From a virus, in IMG/VR virus record IMGVR_UViG_3300033182_000980, positions 62,001 through 126,000 of that record: a stretch of 64,000 nt of DNA, one strand, 5' to 3'. Shown one piece after another: positions 7,426 to 15,536 of the stretch. The notes under the pieces were generated by a model. The model was given only the letters and a program-made list of their open reading frames with translations, was not told the origin of the DNA and made no database searches. Both the position numbers and the translations under genes were made by a program. The number at the start of each line of letters is the position of its first letter. Positions within the stretch are counted from its first letter, which is position 1.

Positions 7426-9027
7426 TCACTTAATCTTTGGTCGGGTGTCGCATCTCTGCCTTAGAAGGTAAAGATTTGTCTCGTGTGTGTTCGCCATAGA
7501 CATGATAAAGTCGTCCATACCTAATGTAAGGCCACCCTGCTCTTTAAGCATATCATAAGCGTTCTTAAAGATGACCTGTAGGCCCTCTTCAATCAATAAA
7601 GCTCTGCGTATCGGGTCATTCATGCTGTGAGCTTCGGCTAGAGGTAAGAGGTGGTTAGCCATGAGCTGTGCTTGTTCAACAGCATTAACAGCCTCTACCC
7701 CATATGTGCCGACAATCTTTTCAGCCAGTGTGTCGATTTCTTCAATAAGAGATGTGTAAATCCTCTCCATCAGCTCATGATCACCGTAGAAGCTTGATCC
7801 TTTAACCTGCCAATGGCTCGTCCAGTGTGCAAAGTGAGCACCACGAAGAACAGCTAAGAGCATTTGAAGTATGGCGAGGTTATCTGTCCGATCACAGGTG
7901 CTCGCTCTTTTGTTGTATCTCATAAGTTCTTTCTTAGCGTTCATGGCTTCCCTTGCATCATAAAACACGATCATCTCCGAGTGATTACCAGCTATACGAT
8001 AGAAATCTTCTTTGCGACCAATGAGATCTCTACGAGCTTGAGCAATAGACACTACCTCAACATCTTTGAGCTTAACAGGCTTATCCCAAATGACCTCCTC
8101 AACAAAGCCCTTTTTAGGCTTGGTGCTGGTCTTGAACTTTAAAGCCACCATCTCCTTAGCTCTGCTTTTCTTACCCCCACTCATCTGAACGGAGTAGACA
8201 TCCCAACCCCACACACCAGAGATCGCATATACACCACCAGCACTAGGTGCGTCATCATCCATGATGTGATTAGGTCTAAGATAGCCGTCTGCGATGATGT
8301 CATCTACTCGGTTCGCATAGGTGTAGTGATAGAAGAAATCTTTAGAGAGGTTAATGTGGTAGTAATACTTGCTAAAAGCATTGGATCCGTACTCTTCAAG
8401 TTCTTCATCATCAAGCTCACCACCCTCGTGATAAATCAGTTTTAGATCACGCAAAGAGGCTTGTTTATCTATGTGTCTCTTAGCTGGAGCATCTCTCTCA
8501 TCTAGGGTGAACTCTCTCCAAGCATCTTGGGGGTCTTCTTCTAAGACAGCGTAAGATCCTTCAATCAGATCGAAGAACATTTCCATGTCCTCTCTATCGT
8601 ACCACTCGACCCGATCTAAGAAATCGTTGAGGTCTACTACGATAGCCGTCTCACCTTCGACATAGATGTTAATGGCATCAAACATCTCGGACAGAGACAT
8701 GAGGTAAGCTGGCTTACCCTCGTAAACGAACTCTAGCTCGAATGGGAGGGAATACCCTATAGAGCCTCGTTTGTGCTTCTTGTAGTATTTCTTACGATAG
8801 TCTTGGCGATTCTTTCTATAGTTGGGATCAGTTCTCATTTTCTTCCTATGCTTCTTTCTGTTTTTTCGTCTTTGGACTAGATTAGTATTTCTCTTGCGTA
8901 AGTTTTTTGTCCTAGTCCTCATACGCCTTCTGCGTTTGATCTTAGGATTAGTCCTACGCTTAGTGCCAGCCTGTAGCTCTTCAGCAAAGAGGTCATCTGC
9001 AAGTATTTCGGCTAAGAAATCACTCAT
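7426..9027 (-). CDS. Basic region + ADP-ribosyltransferase-like domain + Dps/ferritin-like domain
   Basis: 533 residues starting at MSDFLAEIL; the ATG overlaps the upstream stop (ATGAGTGA) and has AGAAGG in front. Residues ~20-90 are an Arg/Lys-rich region (KRRRRMRTRTKN, NYRKNRQDYRKKYYKKHKR) related to that of the neighbouring 9020 protein. Residues ~230-360 have an ART-like layout: FFYHYTYANRVDDIIADGYLRP (H-Y-T plus helix), GGVYAISGVWGWDV, then FVEEVIWDKPVKLKDVEVVS. Residues ~380-530 match Dps: AHFAHWTSHWQVKGSSF, GDHELMERIY, EEIDTLAEKI. Dps binds DNA and oxidises iron with peroxide. KQAS and NKRAS linkers separate the modules. The ART call is tentative; the Dps call is firmer. Confidence 0.75.
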   Translation of the reverse strand: MSDFLAEILADDLFAEELQAGTKRRTNPKIKRRRRMRTRTKNLRKRNTNLVQRRKNRKKHRKKMRTDPNYRKNRQDYRKKYYKKHKRGSIGYSLPFELEFVYEGKPAYLMSLSEMFDAINIYVEGETAIVVDLNDFLDRVEWYDREDMEMFFDLIEGSYAVLEEDPQDAWREFTLDERDAPAKRHIDKQASLRDLKLIYHEGGELDDEELEEYGSNAFSKYYYHINLSKDFFYHYTYANRVDDIIADGYLRPNHIMDDDAPSAGGVYAISGVWGWDVYSVQMSGGKKSRAKEMVALKFKTSTKPKKGFVEEVIWDKPVKLKDVEVVSIAQARRDLIGRKEDFYRIAGNHSEMIVFYDAREAMNAKKELMRYNKRASTCDRTDNLAILQMLLAVLRGAHFAHWTSHWQVKGSSFYGDHELMERIYTSLIEEIDTLAEKIVGTYGVEAVNAVEQAQLMANHLLPLAEAHSMNDPIRRALLIEEGLQVIFKNAYDMLKEQGGLTLGMDDFIMSMANTHETNLYLLRQRCDTRPKIK

Positions 9028-10276
9028 GGTCAGCCTTCTTTCTCCGTTTTTCGGCTCGTTGGTTCTTCTGTTTAATGGTAGAGACACCACCGCCTGGTCT
9101 ACGCTTGTACTTCTCAGGGTTCTTAGCATAGTTTTTCTTGTACTTCTTGTAAGTAGGGTTATGTTTCTTACGCTTGTAGAGTCTCTTCTGCTTCAGAAGA
9201 TTTCTACGATATTTAACCCGATACCTACGCTTGTACTTTTGAGACTGGCGTTTGGCTTGCCCCTTTTGTTTCCTCTGTCGCTTATTTCCTTTAGGTGGGC
9301 GATAGTTGTATCGGAACAAAGCGACTTTGATGAGGTCATCTCCGTCTATATCCCAATACTCGAAATCTTCAACAGAACCCATGACCCTACGCTTTAGGCC
9401 GGTTGAAGTGGATTGGTCTATATGAGGGTTTCCATACTGATCGCCTGGAATACCACTTGATCTCGGACGCTCATGGAGGGCTTTTCCATCGGGATGATCG
9501 TTTAATGCACTTGGGTCTTTCTTTGGACGATTCGCTCCACCTTGACCACTAGAGTCGGGAGGTGAGTTAATAACTCCTGGACCAACTCTTTGTTCGTCAC
9601 GACCTTCTGGATGTCCACTAGGTAAAGGAAGAACTCGATCTCTTTGAGGCTTACCGTCTTCATAATCTTCTCTTGATTTCTGTGGTGATGAAGTGTCGTT
9701 ATTGATTTGGTCTTGTCGGGTTTTATCGACCCATGTTTTGACACCTGCTAAGTCTTGTGCCGGTTGAGCCGCTGACTGTAGATAGCGAAGGGCTACCCTA
9801 CTAGCAGACGCTTTCTTCTTCTCTGTGATCTCTTTAGCTTCTTCACTGAAAGTCGGAGTATTAACAGGCTTCTTCCCACGATGTTTCGCTTCTTCACGCC
9901 TTTTCTTTTTGGCAAGCTCGGCTCGGTCTTCTTTAGACATTCCCCATGCCTTCTCTCGTGGCATACACTTGAGGGGTTTTTTGCCCCCACTTGTAACATC
10001 TGACCACTCTTTTTCACTAGATATGGCACATGGGCCAACAATGTCTCCTGGTTCATAGGTCTTGTCCTCTCCATCTTCTTTTTTGATCGTGTGTTTTACA
10101 GGTGTTATAGCAATCCAATCGCCCCATGTAGCACGATCATCGGGATCTCCACCACCATGTCCTGCAAACCAAGTACCTAACCCACCCTTACCAGTGTTCT
10201 TTTTTTTGGGGTCATCACGCTTTACGGACTCTAAATAGCGTTCAGCAACCTTTTCGATAAGACTTTTATTTTTCAT
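9020..10276 (-). CDS. Modular basic protein (DUF5872-like segment, disordered middle, histone-like basic tail)
   Basis: About 418 residues from ATG 10276, chosen because GAGG lies at good spacing; ATG 10282 is possible. The N-terminus carries the short motif VAERYLES, repeated at ~155 as RVALRYLQSAAQ. Residues ~25-135 (WGDWIAITP, PGDIVGPCAISSEKEWSD, KPLKCMPREKAWGMSKEDRAE) resemble DUF5872-type phage proteins. A long Pro/Gly/Asp-rich stretch follows. The last ~100 residues are dominated by Arg, Lys and Tyr (KRRYRVKYRRN, NPTYKKYKKNYAKNPEKY), a likely nucleic-acid-binding tail shared with the next gene. It may pack with DNA inside the head; no enzyme motif is seen. Confidence 0.7.
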   Translation of the reverse strand: MKNKSLIEKVAERYLESVKRDDPKKKNTGKGGLGTWFAGHGGGDPDDRATWGDWIAITPVKHTIKKEDGEDKTYEPGDIVGPCAISSEKEWSDVTSGGKKPLKCMPREKAWGMSKEDRAELAKKKRREEAKHRGKKPVNTPTFSEEAKEITEKKKASASRVALRYLQSAAQPAQDLAGVKTWVDKTRQDQINNDTSSPQKSREDYEDGKPQRDRVLPLPSGHPEGRDEQRVGPGVINSPPDSSGQGGANRPKKDPSALNDHPDGKALHERPRSSGIPGDQYGNPHIDQSTSTGLKRRVMGSVEDFEYWDIDGDDLIKVALFRYNYRPPKGNKRQRKQKGQAKRQSQKYKRRYRVKYRRNLLKQKRLYKRKKHNPTYKKYKKNYAKNPEKYKRRPGGGVSTIKQKNQRAEKRRKKADHE

Positions 10277-10287
10277 CGCCATATACC

Positions 10288-12183
10288 TCAAGGCCTACTA
10301 GAGATGAGTACACATTTACCAGAAGAGGGGTACTTACTCGTAAGCCTAACCCAAAGTTTTTTAGCAGTCGGATTGGTACTGCCGTTTGGTACGCAATAGT
10401 GGGGGGCAAAAACGAAAGGCTTTTTCAACTCATCCCAAATGTGTCGTATAAACCCTAAATAAAGATGATCTCCTAGCCTCTGACCTAAGAAATCTTCGTA
10501 TATCTCGGACTCGGACACAAAAGCCAAATAGATACTTGAGGTTGATCTGTCTCCCGCCTTTTCTTGAAGAACCCCTATGTCATAGTCACAAGGGCTGTCA
10601 AAGTTATAACTCCTACCCCACTCATACACAGCACCTTGAATACAACCTAGTTCCTCACCACCCCAACTTGTCCCATCGTCCTCCTGCATTTGAAGATTGA
10701 GGAAGAAAAGCACATCTAACCTCTCATGTCTGGTGTGATACTTTAAATCTACTTCCTCAAACTTGTGAGGTATAGAAGATAGTTTCAAGTATCTATGAGC
10801 CACCCTCTTTGCAGACTTCTCATAGCAGTTCTTATAGGGGCGACATGAAGCCTTTTCAGAGAAGCCCATGTCATCACAGCTTTTAGACTCACAATGCTCT
10901 TTATCCCACTTGCGTGGCATCTTGAACTCGGAGCTTTGTTTCTTCCACTTGCCCCCTAATCGCTTGTACTGAGCCAAAGCCCAACCGTTAGCATAAGCCG
11001 ATGGGAAGGTCTGAAACCCCTTGCCTTCATTGACAGGATTGACGGACTCTTTACCCCTAGAAACAGGTTTACTAGACTCACCTTTAGCTAGAGCTTGTAT
11101 CTCGGACCATAGCTTCTCATCGGTAGGTATGCTCTTTCCCCCTGCTTTCCTTAGAGGTGAAGAGTTATTGGCGAAGCCACTATCATAAGGGATAACCCTA
11201 GCACTACCGCTACCACTATCATGCACATAACCTCCGTCAAAGCCCTCGGCGGGTTTACGACCATAGGACTCGGAACGATCAAGATTTCTCGATTTGAGGT
11301 TAGGTGAGTCGGGGCTTGGGCGACCTATATTCCTCGCCCCATCACCATTTGGCATTTGAGAGCCTTCACCTTTGTCCTTAAGGTCTGTGCTTTTACCTGT
11401 GGGTGTTCCATTACTAAGGGTGCTTAACTCATCGGGTGGGCTAACCTGCCTAAAGAAATCGGCAACACGCATTTTTGCTGTTTCGGGAAACTCATTTTTG
11501 ATCTTCCTCACAGCTTTAATGTACTTTTTAGGTGCGTACTTCGCTAAGTCTTTAAGCCATGCCATAGGCTCTTTTAAATGCTTAGACCTGTATGAAGGAC
11601 GACTCGACTCACCTACAACATAAGAAACGATGTTTGCCACTTCATTTGGCTTTCTTCTCGATACGAAGTTGATTGCATTGATGGTGTCCTCTAAGCGAGG
11701 GTAAAACTCATTGTCATCTAAGCGATGGTGGAGTAGCTCACCTGTTTCTTGTCTATATTGTGGAGTCCTCTCCCTAAGACCAGGAAGCCCTGCTGTTGGA
11801 GAGTCCGCTCTCGGATCACCGTCTCGTGATCTGGTATAAAGGATTTGATATACATGAACCAACTCGTGTGCGACTACTCTATGAAGGGCTTCTGCTAGTT
11901 CTCTACCCTCATAGTTTTCTTCAAAGTAGAGAAGGTTCACATAAAGAACAGAGTTAGTTGGATCGTATTTAGCTTCAACTCTACTATACTTTTCGGACGC
12001 ACTAGGGGGTATGATCTCTACCCTCAAGTCTAAGTCCTCTACATGACCGCGAGTCCTCGGTGGTGGGGGTACAGTGACATTTTTACTAAGTTTGTCATAG
12101 ACACCGACTTGGCTTAATAAGTATTCTTCGACTTGTTCCACCACAGCTCTAGGTGGTCTTATTCTACTCGTTCTACTCTGCAT
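10288..12183 (-). CDS. Modular protein: HExxH metalloprotease-like, disordered linker, acetyltransferase-like C-terminus
   Basis: 631 residues. The N-terminal ~170 contain VVAHELVHVYQ, a zincin HExxH site (HELVH), after a strand NSVLYVNLLYF that fits a metalloprotease active-site edge. Residues ~230-400 are polar and probably disordered. PSAYANGWALAQYKRLGGKW and MGFSEKASCRPYKNCY (~405-470) are segments common in phage structural polyproteins. Next comes KRVAHRYLKLSS, the short motif shared with other proteins here, then ~170 residues (IQGAVYEWGRSY, YLAFVSESEIYEDFLGQRLGDHLYLGFI, NPTAKKLWVRL) with a GNAT-like layout. First gene of the operon 12183 to 7426; promoter motif at 12211-12229 and RBS AAGGAG. 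Confidence 0.7.
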   Translation of the reverse strand: MQSRTSRIRPPRAVVEQVEEYLLSQVGVYDKLSKNVTVPPPPRTRGHVEDLDLRVEIIPPSASEKYSRVEAKYDPTNSVLYVNLLYFEENYEGRELAEALHRVVAHELVHVYQILYTRSRDGDPRADSPTAGLPGLRERTPQYRQETGELLHHRLDDNEFYPRLEDTINAINFVSRRKPNEVANIVSYVVGESSRPSYRSKHLKEPMAWLKDLAKYAPKKYIKAVRKIKNEFPETAKMRVADFFRQVSPPDELSTLSNGTPTGKSTDLKDKGEGSQMPNGDGARNIGRPSPDSPNLKSRNLDRSESYGRKPAEGFDGGYVHDSGSGSARVIPYDSGFANNSSPLRKAGGKSIPTDEKLWSEIQALAKGESSKPVSRGKESVNPVNEGKGFQTFPSAYANGWALAQYKRLGGKWKKQSSEFKMPRKWDKEHCESKSCDDMGFSEKASCRPYKNCYEKSAKRVAHRYLKLSSIPHKFEEVDLKYHTRHERLDVLFFLNLQMQEDDGTSWGGEELGCIQGAVYEWGRSYNFDSPCDYDIGVLQEKAGDRSTSSIYLAFVSESEIYEDFLGQRLGDHLYLGFIRHIWDELKKPFVFAPHYCVPNGSTNPTAKKLWVRLTSKYPSSGKCVLISSRP

Positions 12184-12210
12184 AATAAGCTCCTTTTCTT
12201 TATATTGGAG

Positions 12211-12229
12211 CGATAAAGAAACTATAACT
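12211..12229 (-). promoter_or_regulatory. Promoter-like motif TATAGTTTCTTTATC
   Basis: Minus-strand copy of TAGTTTNTTTATA, 28 bases before the first gene of the 12183-7426 operon. It abuts a plus-strand TGTAACCCCTTA element. Confidence 0.65.
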
Positions 12230-12253
12230 GTAACCCCTTAGTTATTGTATAAT
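12229..12253 (+). promoter_or_regulatory. TGTAACCCCTTA element with TATAAT -10-like box
   Basis: TGTAACCCCTTA at 12229-12240 followed by TTGTATAATG with a consensus sigma70 -10 hexamer (12248-12253); no good -35 is seen. The same 12-mer occurs at 12511, 30535 and, on the minus strand, at 29834-29816, each time in front of a transcription unit. Here the unit would be the structured RNA that follows. Confidence 0.5.
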
Positions 12254-12254
12254 G

Positions 12255-12510
12255 TCGTTGGGGGATGCCACTAACCCGACAAAGCCTCTATGCTGTTGTA
12301 GAGGTAAACCACCCAATGAAAGGGTAGTGGTCGTTGTGAGTGATTCTGACCTCGCATCGTAGGTTCAATCTCAAAAGGGGAGTGCGAGCCACCAAGGTGA
12401 GATGTTGCGTCTTTCCTATATAAATCGGGCTTTACGCAGACTCAGATATGCTTGGCGAGGTCAGCTCACTTGCCCGACACCTCGGCTACTCTTAGGAGAG
12501 TCGGGGTGTT
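12255..12510 (+). ncRNA. Candidate structured non-coding RNA, about 255 nt
   Basis: No gene fits here, yet stem-loops follow one another: TGTC/GACA enclosing GTTGG/CTAAC (12253-12280), CCTCTA/TAGAGG (12285-12304), ACCAC/GTGGT (12307-12331), CTCGCA/TGCGAG (12350-12388), CACC/GGTG, TGCGT/ACGCA (12404-12438) and a final 14-bp hairpin with one bulged A (12477-12509). A -10-like box precedes it and another promoter-like element follows immediately. I tested it as tRNA and found no cloverleaf. The last hairpin lacks a U-tract, so it is only a possible terminator. Identity unknown. Confidence 0.45.
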
Positions 12511-12529
12511 TGTAACCCCTTATTTATAG
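12511..12529 (+). promoter_or_regulatory. TGTAACCCCTTATTTATAG promoter-like element
   Basis: Second copy of the TGTAACCCCTTA element, here running into TTATTTATAG, which also matches the end of the TAGTTTNTTTATA motif. Located 37 bases before the ATG of the 12566 gene. Confidence 0.5.
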
Positions 12530-12565
12530 AAACGAAGCCCCAATCTATCCAGAAAGGAATGAACC

Positions 12566-12799
12566 ATGACATCAGAAGGTTTTGCAGTTTTAGCGTTCAT
12601 CGCCCTATGTTTCGGGCTGATCTACATGGATCAAAATAGAGAGGTGTCCGTACACCTTTGCGAGTCCGAGGGCGTATCTACTTATGTGAGTAGGATCGCT
12701 CCCCCTCAAGAGTTGTCGTTTGGTGATTGCCATGAAGAAGTGATGGTCAATGAAAGATACTATCACTTACGACAAGTGATGAAGCGTGGGGTCAAATGA
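12566..12799 (+). CDS. Small single-pass membrane protein, 77 aa
   Basis: Residues 5-21 (GFAVLAFIALCFGLIYM) form one hydrophobic helix; the rest is soluble and charged with two cysteines. There is no lipobox and no signal-peptidase site that I can see, so it is probably an N-anchored inner-membrane protein. RBS AAAGGAA. The stop overlaps the start of the zinc-finger gene by ATGA. Function unknown; small anchored proteins in phages are often lysis- or exclusion-related, but nothing here proves this. Confidence 0.65.
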   Translation: MTSEGFAVLAFIALCFGLIYMDQNREVSVHLCESEGVSTYVSRIAPPQELSFGDCHEEVMVNERYYHLRQVMKRGVK

Positions 12800-13308
12800 G
12801 CAAACGAGCTGAACGGATAAAAGAGAAGATCCCCATCCTCTCGGTATTAAGTGCCTATAACTATGATGTACATGGTCGGGATCATCAGCAACAGTTTAGA
12901 TGCGACCTACATGGTGATGGTTCGGATAACGCACCCTCGGCTCGTGTGTATCCAGAGACAAACACATGGTTCTGTTTCGCCTGTGGTAAAGTGCGAGACT
13001 CCATCGCTACGGTCATGGAGAAAGAGGGGTTAGACTTTGGTAAGGCTTGTACTGCCCTTGAACTCAAATATGGACTTGAGGTCTGGAAGTACGAGCCTAA
13101 GAAGGACATCTTTGAGGACACCTATGAAGACCCTACACGCAAGGAAATACTAGTGCGTAGGGTAGAGGGTCTATTAAACGAGAAAACCTCTAGGAGAGAG
13201 GATTATGAGGACACCTTACGCTATTGGGAGGTGTTCAATATGCTCTCCTCACTAGAGGACTCTAAGGTGCGTCAATGGGAGAAGCTATATAAGGCTTTAT
13301 CCTCTTAG
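12796..13308 (+). CDS. CHC2-type zinc-finger protein (DnaG-like zinc-binding domain)
   Basis: 170 residues. Residues ~30-85 are the primase-type CHC2 zinc ribbon: FRCDLHGDGSDNAPSARVY (C-x2-H) and TWFCFACGKVRDSI (C-x2-C), followed by the usual helix with MEKEGLDFGKACTAL. Such domains recognise template DNA for primer synthesis. No TOPRIM or helicase domain follows; the remaining ~85 residues are charged and helical. So it is a stand-alone primase zinc domain that would need a separate catalytic subunit, or a regulator derived from one. Coupled to the upstream membrane protein by ATGA and convergent with the portal gene (four-base overlap). Confidence 0.75.
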   Translation: MSKRAERIKEKIPILSVLSAYNYDVHGRDHQQQFRCDLHGDGSDNAPSARVYPETNTWFCFACGKVRDSIATVMEKEGLDFGKACTALELKYGLEVWKYEPKKDIFEDTYEDPTRKEILVRRVEGLLNEKTSRREDYEDTLRYWEVFNMLSSLEDSKVRQWEKLYKALSS

Positions 13309-14981
13309 AAGCGACCACCGTCATCTTCTGGTGGGTTATACTTTAAGCCAAGATTTTTAGCGATGATCTCAATCGCTTCTGTGTTCTCGGCTAACATACG
13401 ACCTGCTTCGCCATAGACACCTCTAAGAACCTCATTAAACTGAGAGTCATTGAGCGTCCACATATCACGCTCAAGTTTAGCCTTAGTGGTCATAGGGTCT
13501 ACATTGAGGAGTTCTAAGATCACATCAATATCCAATGACCCCTTCTGATAAAGATTGAAGAGGGCATCGAATGTATCTTGGTTGTCTCTTAGCCCAAGTC
13601 GAGTGAAGCTAAGGGTAGGGTGTATTACAACCTCATCACCATCTTCATCTTCCTCAATGAAGCCCATGCGTCTACACATCGGTTTCAAGATGTTCTCCTC
13701 GACCATCTCTTGAAGAACCTCACGCATGAGCATATAGCGTGTGTTGATGACTTCTAGGTTGATCCTATCACCACTATAGCTTGACTCGCCCGAAAGCAGA
13801 GACTCGGTAACACCTAGACCAGCATACATTTGTCGGTCGGTCATGTCGTATTCACCCGATAGCTCAAGTAGACGAGAGTCTGCACCCATCTCCTCCCAAG
13901 AAACTTGGAAGTTAGCGATGATCGAGTAATCGGGGTCTTGGAGTGCAAGGTCAACTTGATCTCTTAACTCCTCAACATCAGCCGCGTCCATATCTTCTGC
14001 ATAAACGAGTCGGATAGGTGTCATGTGTCTTGAGGCGATTGAGGTTTGAGCCTGTCTTAACTTATCACGATACACCAAGATTCTGAGGCAACGCTCAAGC
14101 ATGGAGTGTCCACGAGGCTCATATTGAGATTTCTTACGAGCCATGTAGTAGACGAACGACCCTTGATCTGGATCGGTGTTGAGGTCAATGTTGCGTCCAT
14201 CTCGGATGGCTTCAACGACATCACCTGGCATTGAGTCTACTATCCTAAGAGCTGAAGGATCATTAACCGAAGCTCGTTCGACTACATCACGAGTCTTGCT
14301 GTCGGGGATGAGCTGGATGATCTTTTCGTTGGTGAAAGGAAAGCTCTCCATGTGGACTTGTTCGGGAGGGAGGATGCGAACACCAGTCCACCCTTTATAG
14401 TTCTTCTTGAGCCACTTGTAAGCTCGTTCATGGGAGTCCTCATATTCAGTCCACTCTGTGAAGGCAGACCCATCTTCTTTGAGAACATTCCGACCACTAT
14501 GAGTCACCTCTTGAGGCACATCTGGATTATTATCTTCACAGAAAACGAACACCTCACCGAGTAGGTTAAACTCATGTAGGATTTCTATAAGGCGGTGAAG
14601 TAGTCCGACACGCTTCGCCCACTTTTCACAGAACCTAAGTGCCTCATAAGCCATATCCCGATTACGAGCTTTGGGTAGACCTAATCTGATCTTAGAGAGG
14701 GGTAGCTCTGTATGTAGGTCTATCGCTTGACCTACGAAGGGGTCTGTTCGATAGAAGAACCTAAAATAGTTGCGTTGTTCGTCTTGGCTTTGGGGTAGCT
14801 CAAGGAAGTCAGTCGATAGCTCTGGTGAGTAGAAGTTCCCACCCGATCCCATCATAGAGCCACCTGTGGTCATAGCGACCTTGACTCTTGATTTCATCTC
14901 GGCAGGATTGAGCTTACGAGTGATCGCTTTTGATCGGGGTTTAATCTTCCCAACTGGTTTGGCTTCTAGTTCTTCGCTCAT
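13305..14981 (-). CDS. Portal protein
   Basis: 558 residues, normal for a phage portal that forms the dodecameric DNA entry ring at one head vertex. The family plan is clear: YFRFFYRTDPFVGQAIDLHTELPL, FCEKWAKRVGLLHRL and LLGEVFVFCEDN in the clip/wing region, ILPPEQVHMESFPF, YMARKKSQYEPRGHSMLERCLRILVYRDKLRQAQ (stem helices), and YAGLGVTESLLSGESSYSGDRINLEVINTRYMLM in the crown-side helices, ending in a coil and acidic tail. Start ATG 14981 has AAGGAT in front and lies inside the 3' end of the 15207 gene. The ClpP-like protease at 18901 may belong to the same head module. Confidence 0.88.
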   Translation of the reverse strand: MSEELEAKPVGKIKPRSKAITRKLNPAEMKSRVKVAMTTGGSMMGSGGNFYSPELSTDFLELPQSQDEQRNYFRFFYRTDPFVGQAIDLHTELPLSKIRLGLPKARNRDMAYEALRFCEKWAKRVGLLHRLIEILHEFNLLGEVFVFCEDNNPDVPQEVTHSGRNVLKEDGSAFTEWTEYEDSHERAYKWLKKNYKGWTGVRILPPEQVHMESFPFTNEKIIQLIPDSKTRDVVERASVNDPSALRIVDSMPGDVVEAIRDGRNIDLNTDPDQGSFVYYMARKKSQYEPRGHSMLERCLRILVYRDKLRQAQTSIASRHMTPIRLVYAEDMDAADVEELRDQVDLALQDPDYSIIANFQVSWEEMGADSRLLELSGEYDMTDRQMYAGLGVTESLLSGESSYSGDRINLEVINTRYMLMREVLQEMVEENILKPMCRRMGFIEEDEDGDEVVIHPTLSFTRLGLRDNQDTFDALFNLYQKGSLDIDVILELLNVDPMTTKAKLERDMWTLNDSQFNEVLRGVYGEAGRMLAENTEAIEIIAKNLGLKYNPPEDDGGRF

Positions 14982-15207
14982 GCTGATCCTTCTTATATTT
15001 TACGACAGCTTTTATCACTACTTTAAGTAGCTTGCTGTGTTTTGGGTGTCCTTCAAAGAATAATACCCAAGAGCCACCCTTACGAGTAAACACAATAGAA
15101 ATCTTTTCAAGCAACGAGTCTTTTGGATCTGATTGTCCATGACTCAGTTGCAAGATACGAGCGATGACTCGGTAGTCAGCTCTTTTTCGTTCTCTAGGTA
15201 ATGACAT
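14941..15207 (-). CDS. Small basic hypothetical protein, 88 aa
   Basis: Basic, soluble, with a beta-like core (ISIVFTRKGGSWVLFFEG) and a lysine/arginine-rich tail. It overlaps the portal start by 41 bases and is preceded by a promoter motif and a 12-bp hairpin ending two bases before its ATG. First gene of a small minus-strand unit with the portal. I do not recognise the family. Confidence 0.6.
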   Translation of the reverse strand: MSLPRERKRADYRVIARILQLSHGQSDPKDSLLEKISIVFTRKGGSWVLFFEGHPKHSKLLKVVIKAVVKYKKDQHERRTRSQTSWED

Positions 15208-15208
15208 A

Positions 15209-15245
15209 TTTTATACCCCCTCTGTTGTTAGGTGGGGATATAAAA
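15209..15245 (-). promoter_or_regulatory. Start-adjacent hairpin, 12 bp
   Basis: On the minus strand TTTTATATCCCC (15245-15234) pairs with GGGGGTATAAAA (15220-15209) with one G-U pair. The 3' arm holds the only purine-rich ribosome-binding candidate before ATG 15207. The 5' arm coincides with the TTTATA part of the promoter motif. Confidence 0.65.
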
Positions 15246-15254
15246 CAACTATTG
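15236..15254 (-). promoter_or_regulatory. Promoter-like motif CAATAGTTGTTTTATATCC
   Basis: Minus-strand copy of the recurrent element. Its TAG is the stop codon of the 15536-15249 gene. Precedes the 15207/portal unit. Confidence 0.65.
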
Positions 15255-15536
15255 AGGTATATGATAACTATATGCTTCTGCCATTCGGATCATGCCGTCT
15301 ATGGTTGGATCATGGCTATTGGTATAAAACCTCAACCCCCCAAACTTTTCTTTGATCTGAACGACATAGAAGATGCCCGCATCTGGTGTCTGTATGAGGT
15401 GGCTCTGGATTTGATTGCATAAGGTATCGACCAATGGATACCAAGACTCGGACACTTCAAGATATGTCAGAGTCGGATCACCATATTCATCTGTGAACAA
15501 TGACTTCCACTTAGCGATCAACTCATCATGTGTCAT
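15249..15536 (-). CDS. Hypothetical phage protein with KEKFGGLRFY motif, 95 aa
   Basis: Start ATG 15536 (MTHDELIAKWKSLF) lies inside the 3' end of the 16041 gene (11-base overlap). The C-terminal half has VVQIKEKFGGLRFYTNS and a final MAEAYS, a combination I know from small uncharacterised phage proteins. Soluble, no catalytic motif seen. Longer starts exist upstream but lie within the neighbour's coding sequence. Confidence 0.65.
   Translation of the reverse strand: MTHDELIAKWKSLFTDEYGDPTLTYLEVSESWYPLVDTLCNQIQSHLIQTPDAGIFYVVQIKEKFGGLRFYTNSHDPTIDGMIRMAEAYSYHIPQ

Noticed and set aside
8822-9397. Hydrophobic plus-strand reading frame of 191 codons
   Set aside because: It is the antisense shadow of the Lys/Arg-rich coding region of the minus-strand genes, which reads as Leu/Phe/Val on the other strand.
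12330-12400. tRNA-like GGTTCAATC with a following CCACCA
   Set aside because: The five-base T-stem does not pair, and no acceptor or anticodon stems can be drawn; the trailing GCCACCA is part of another stem.
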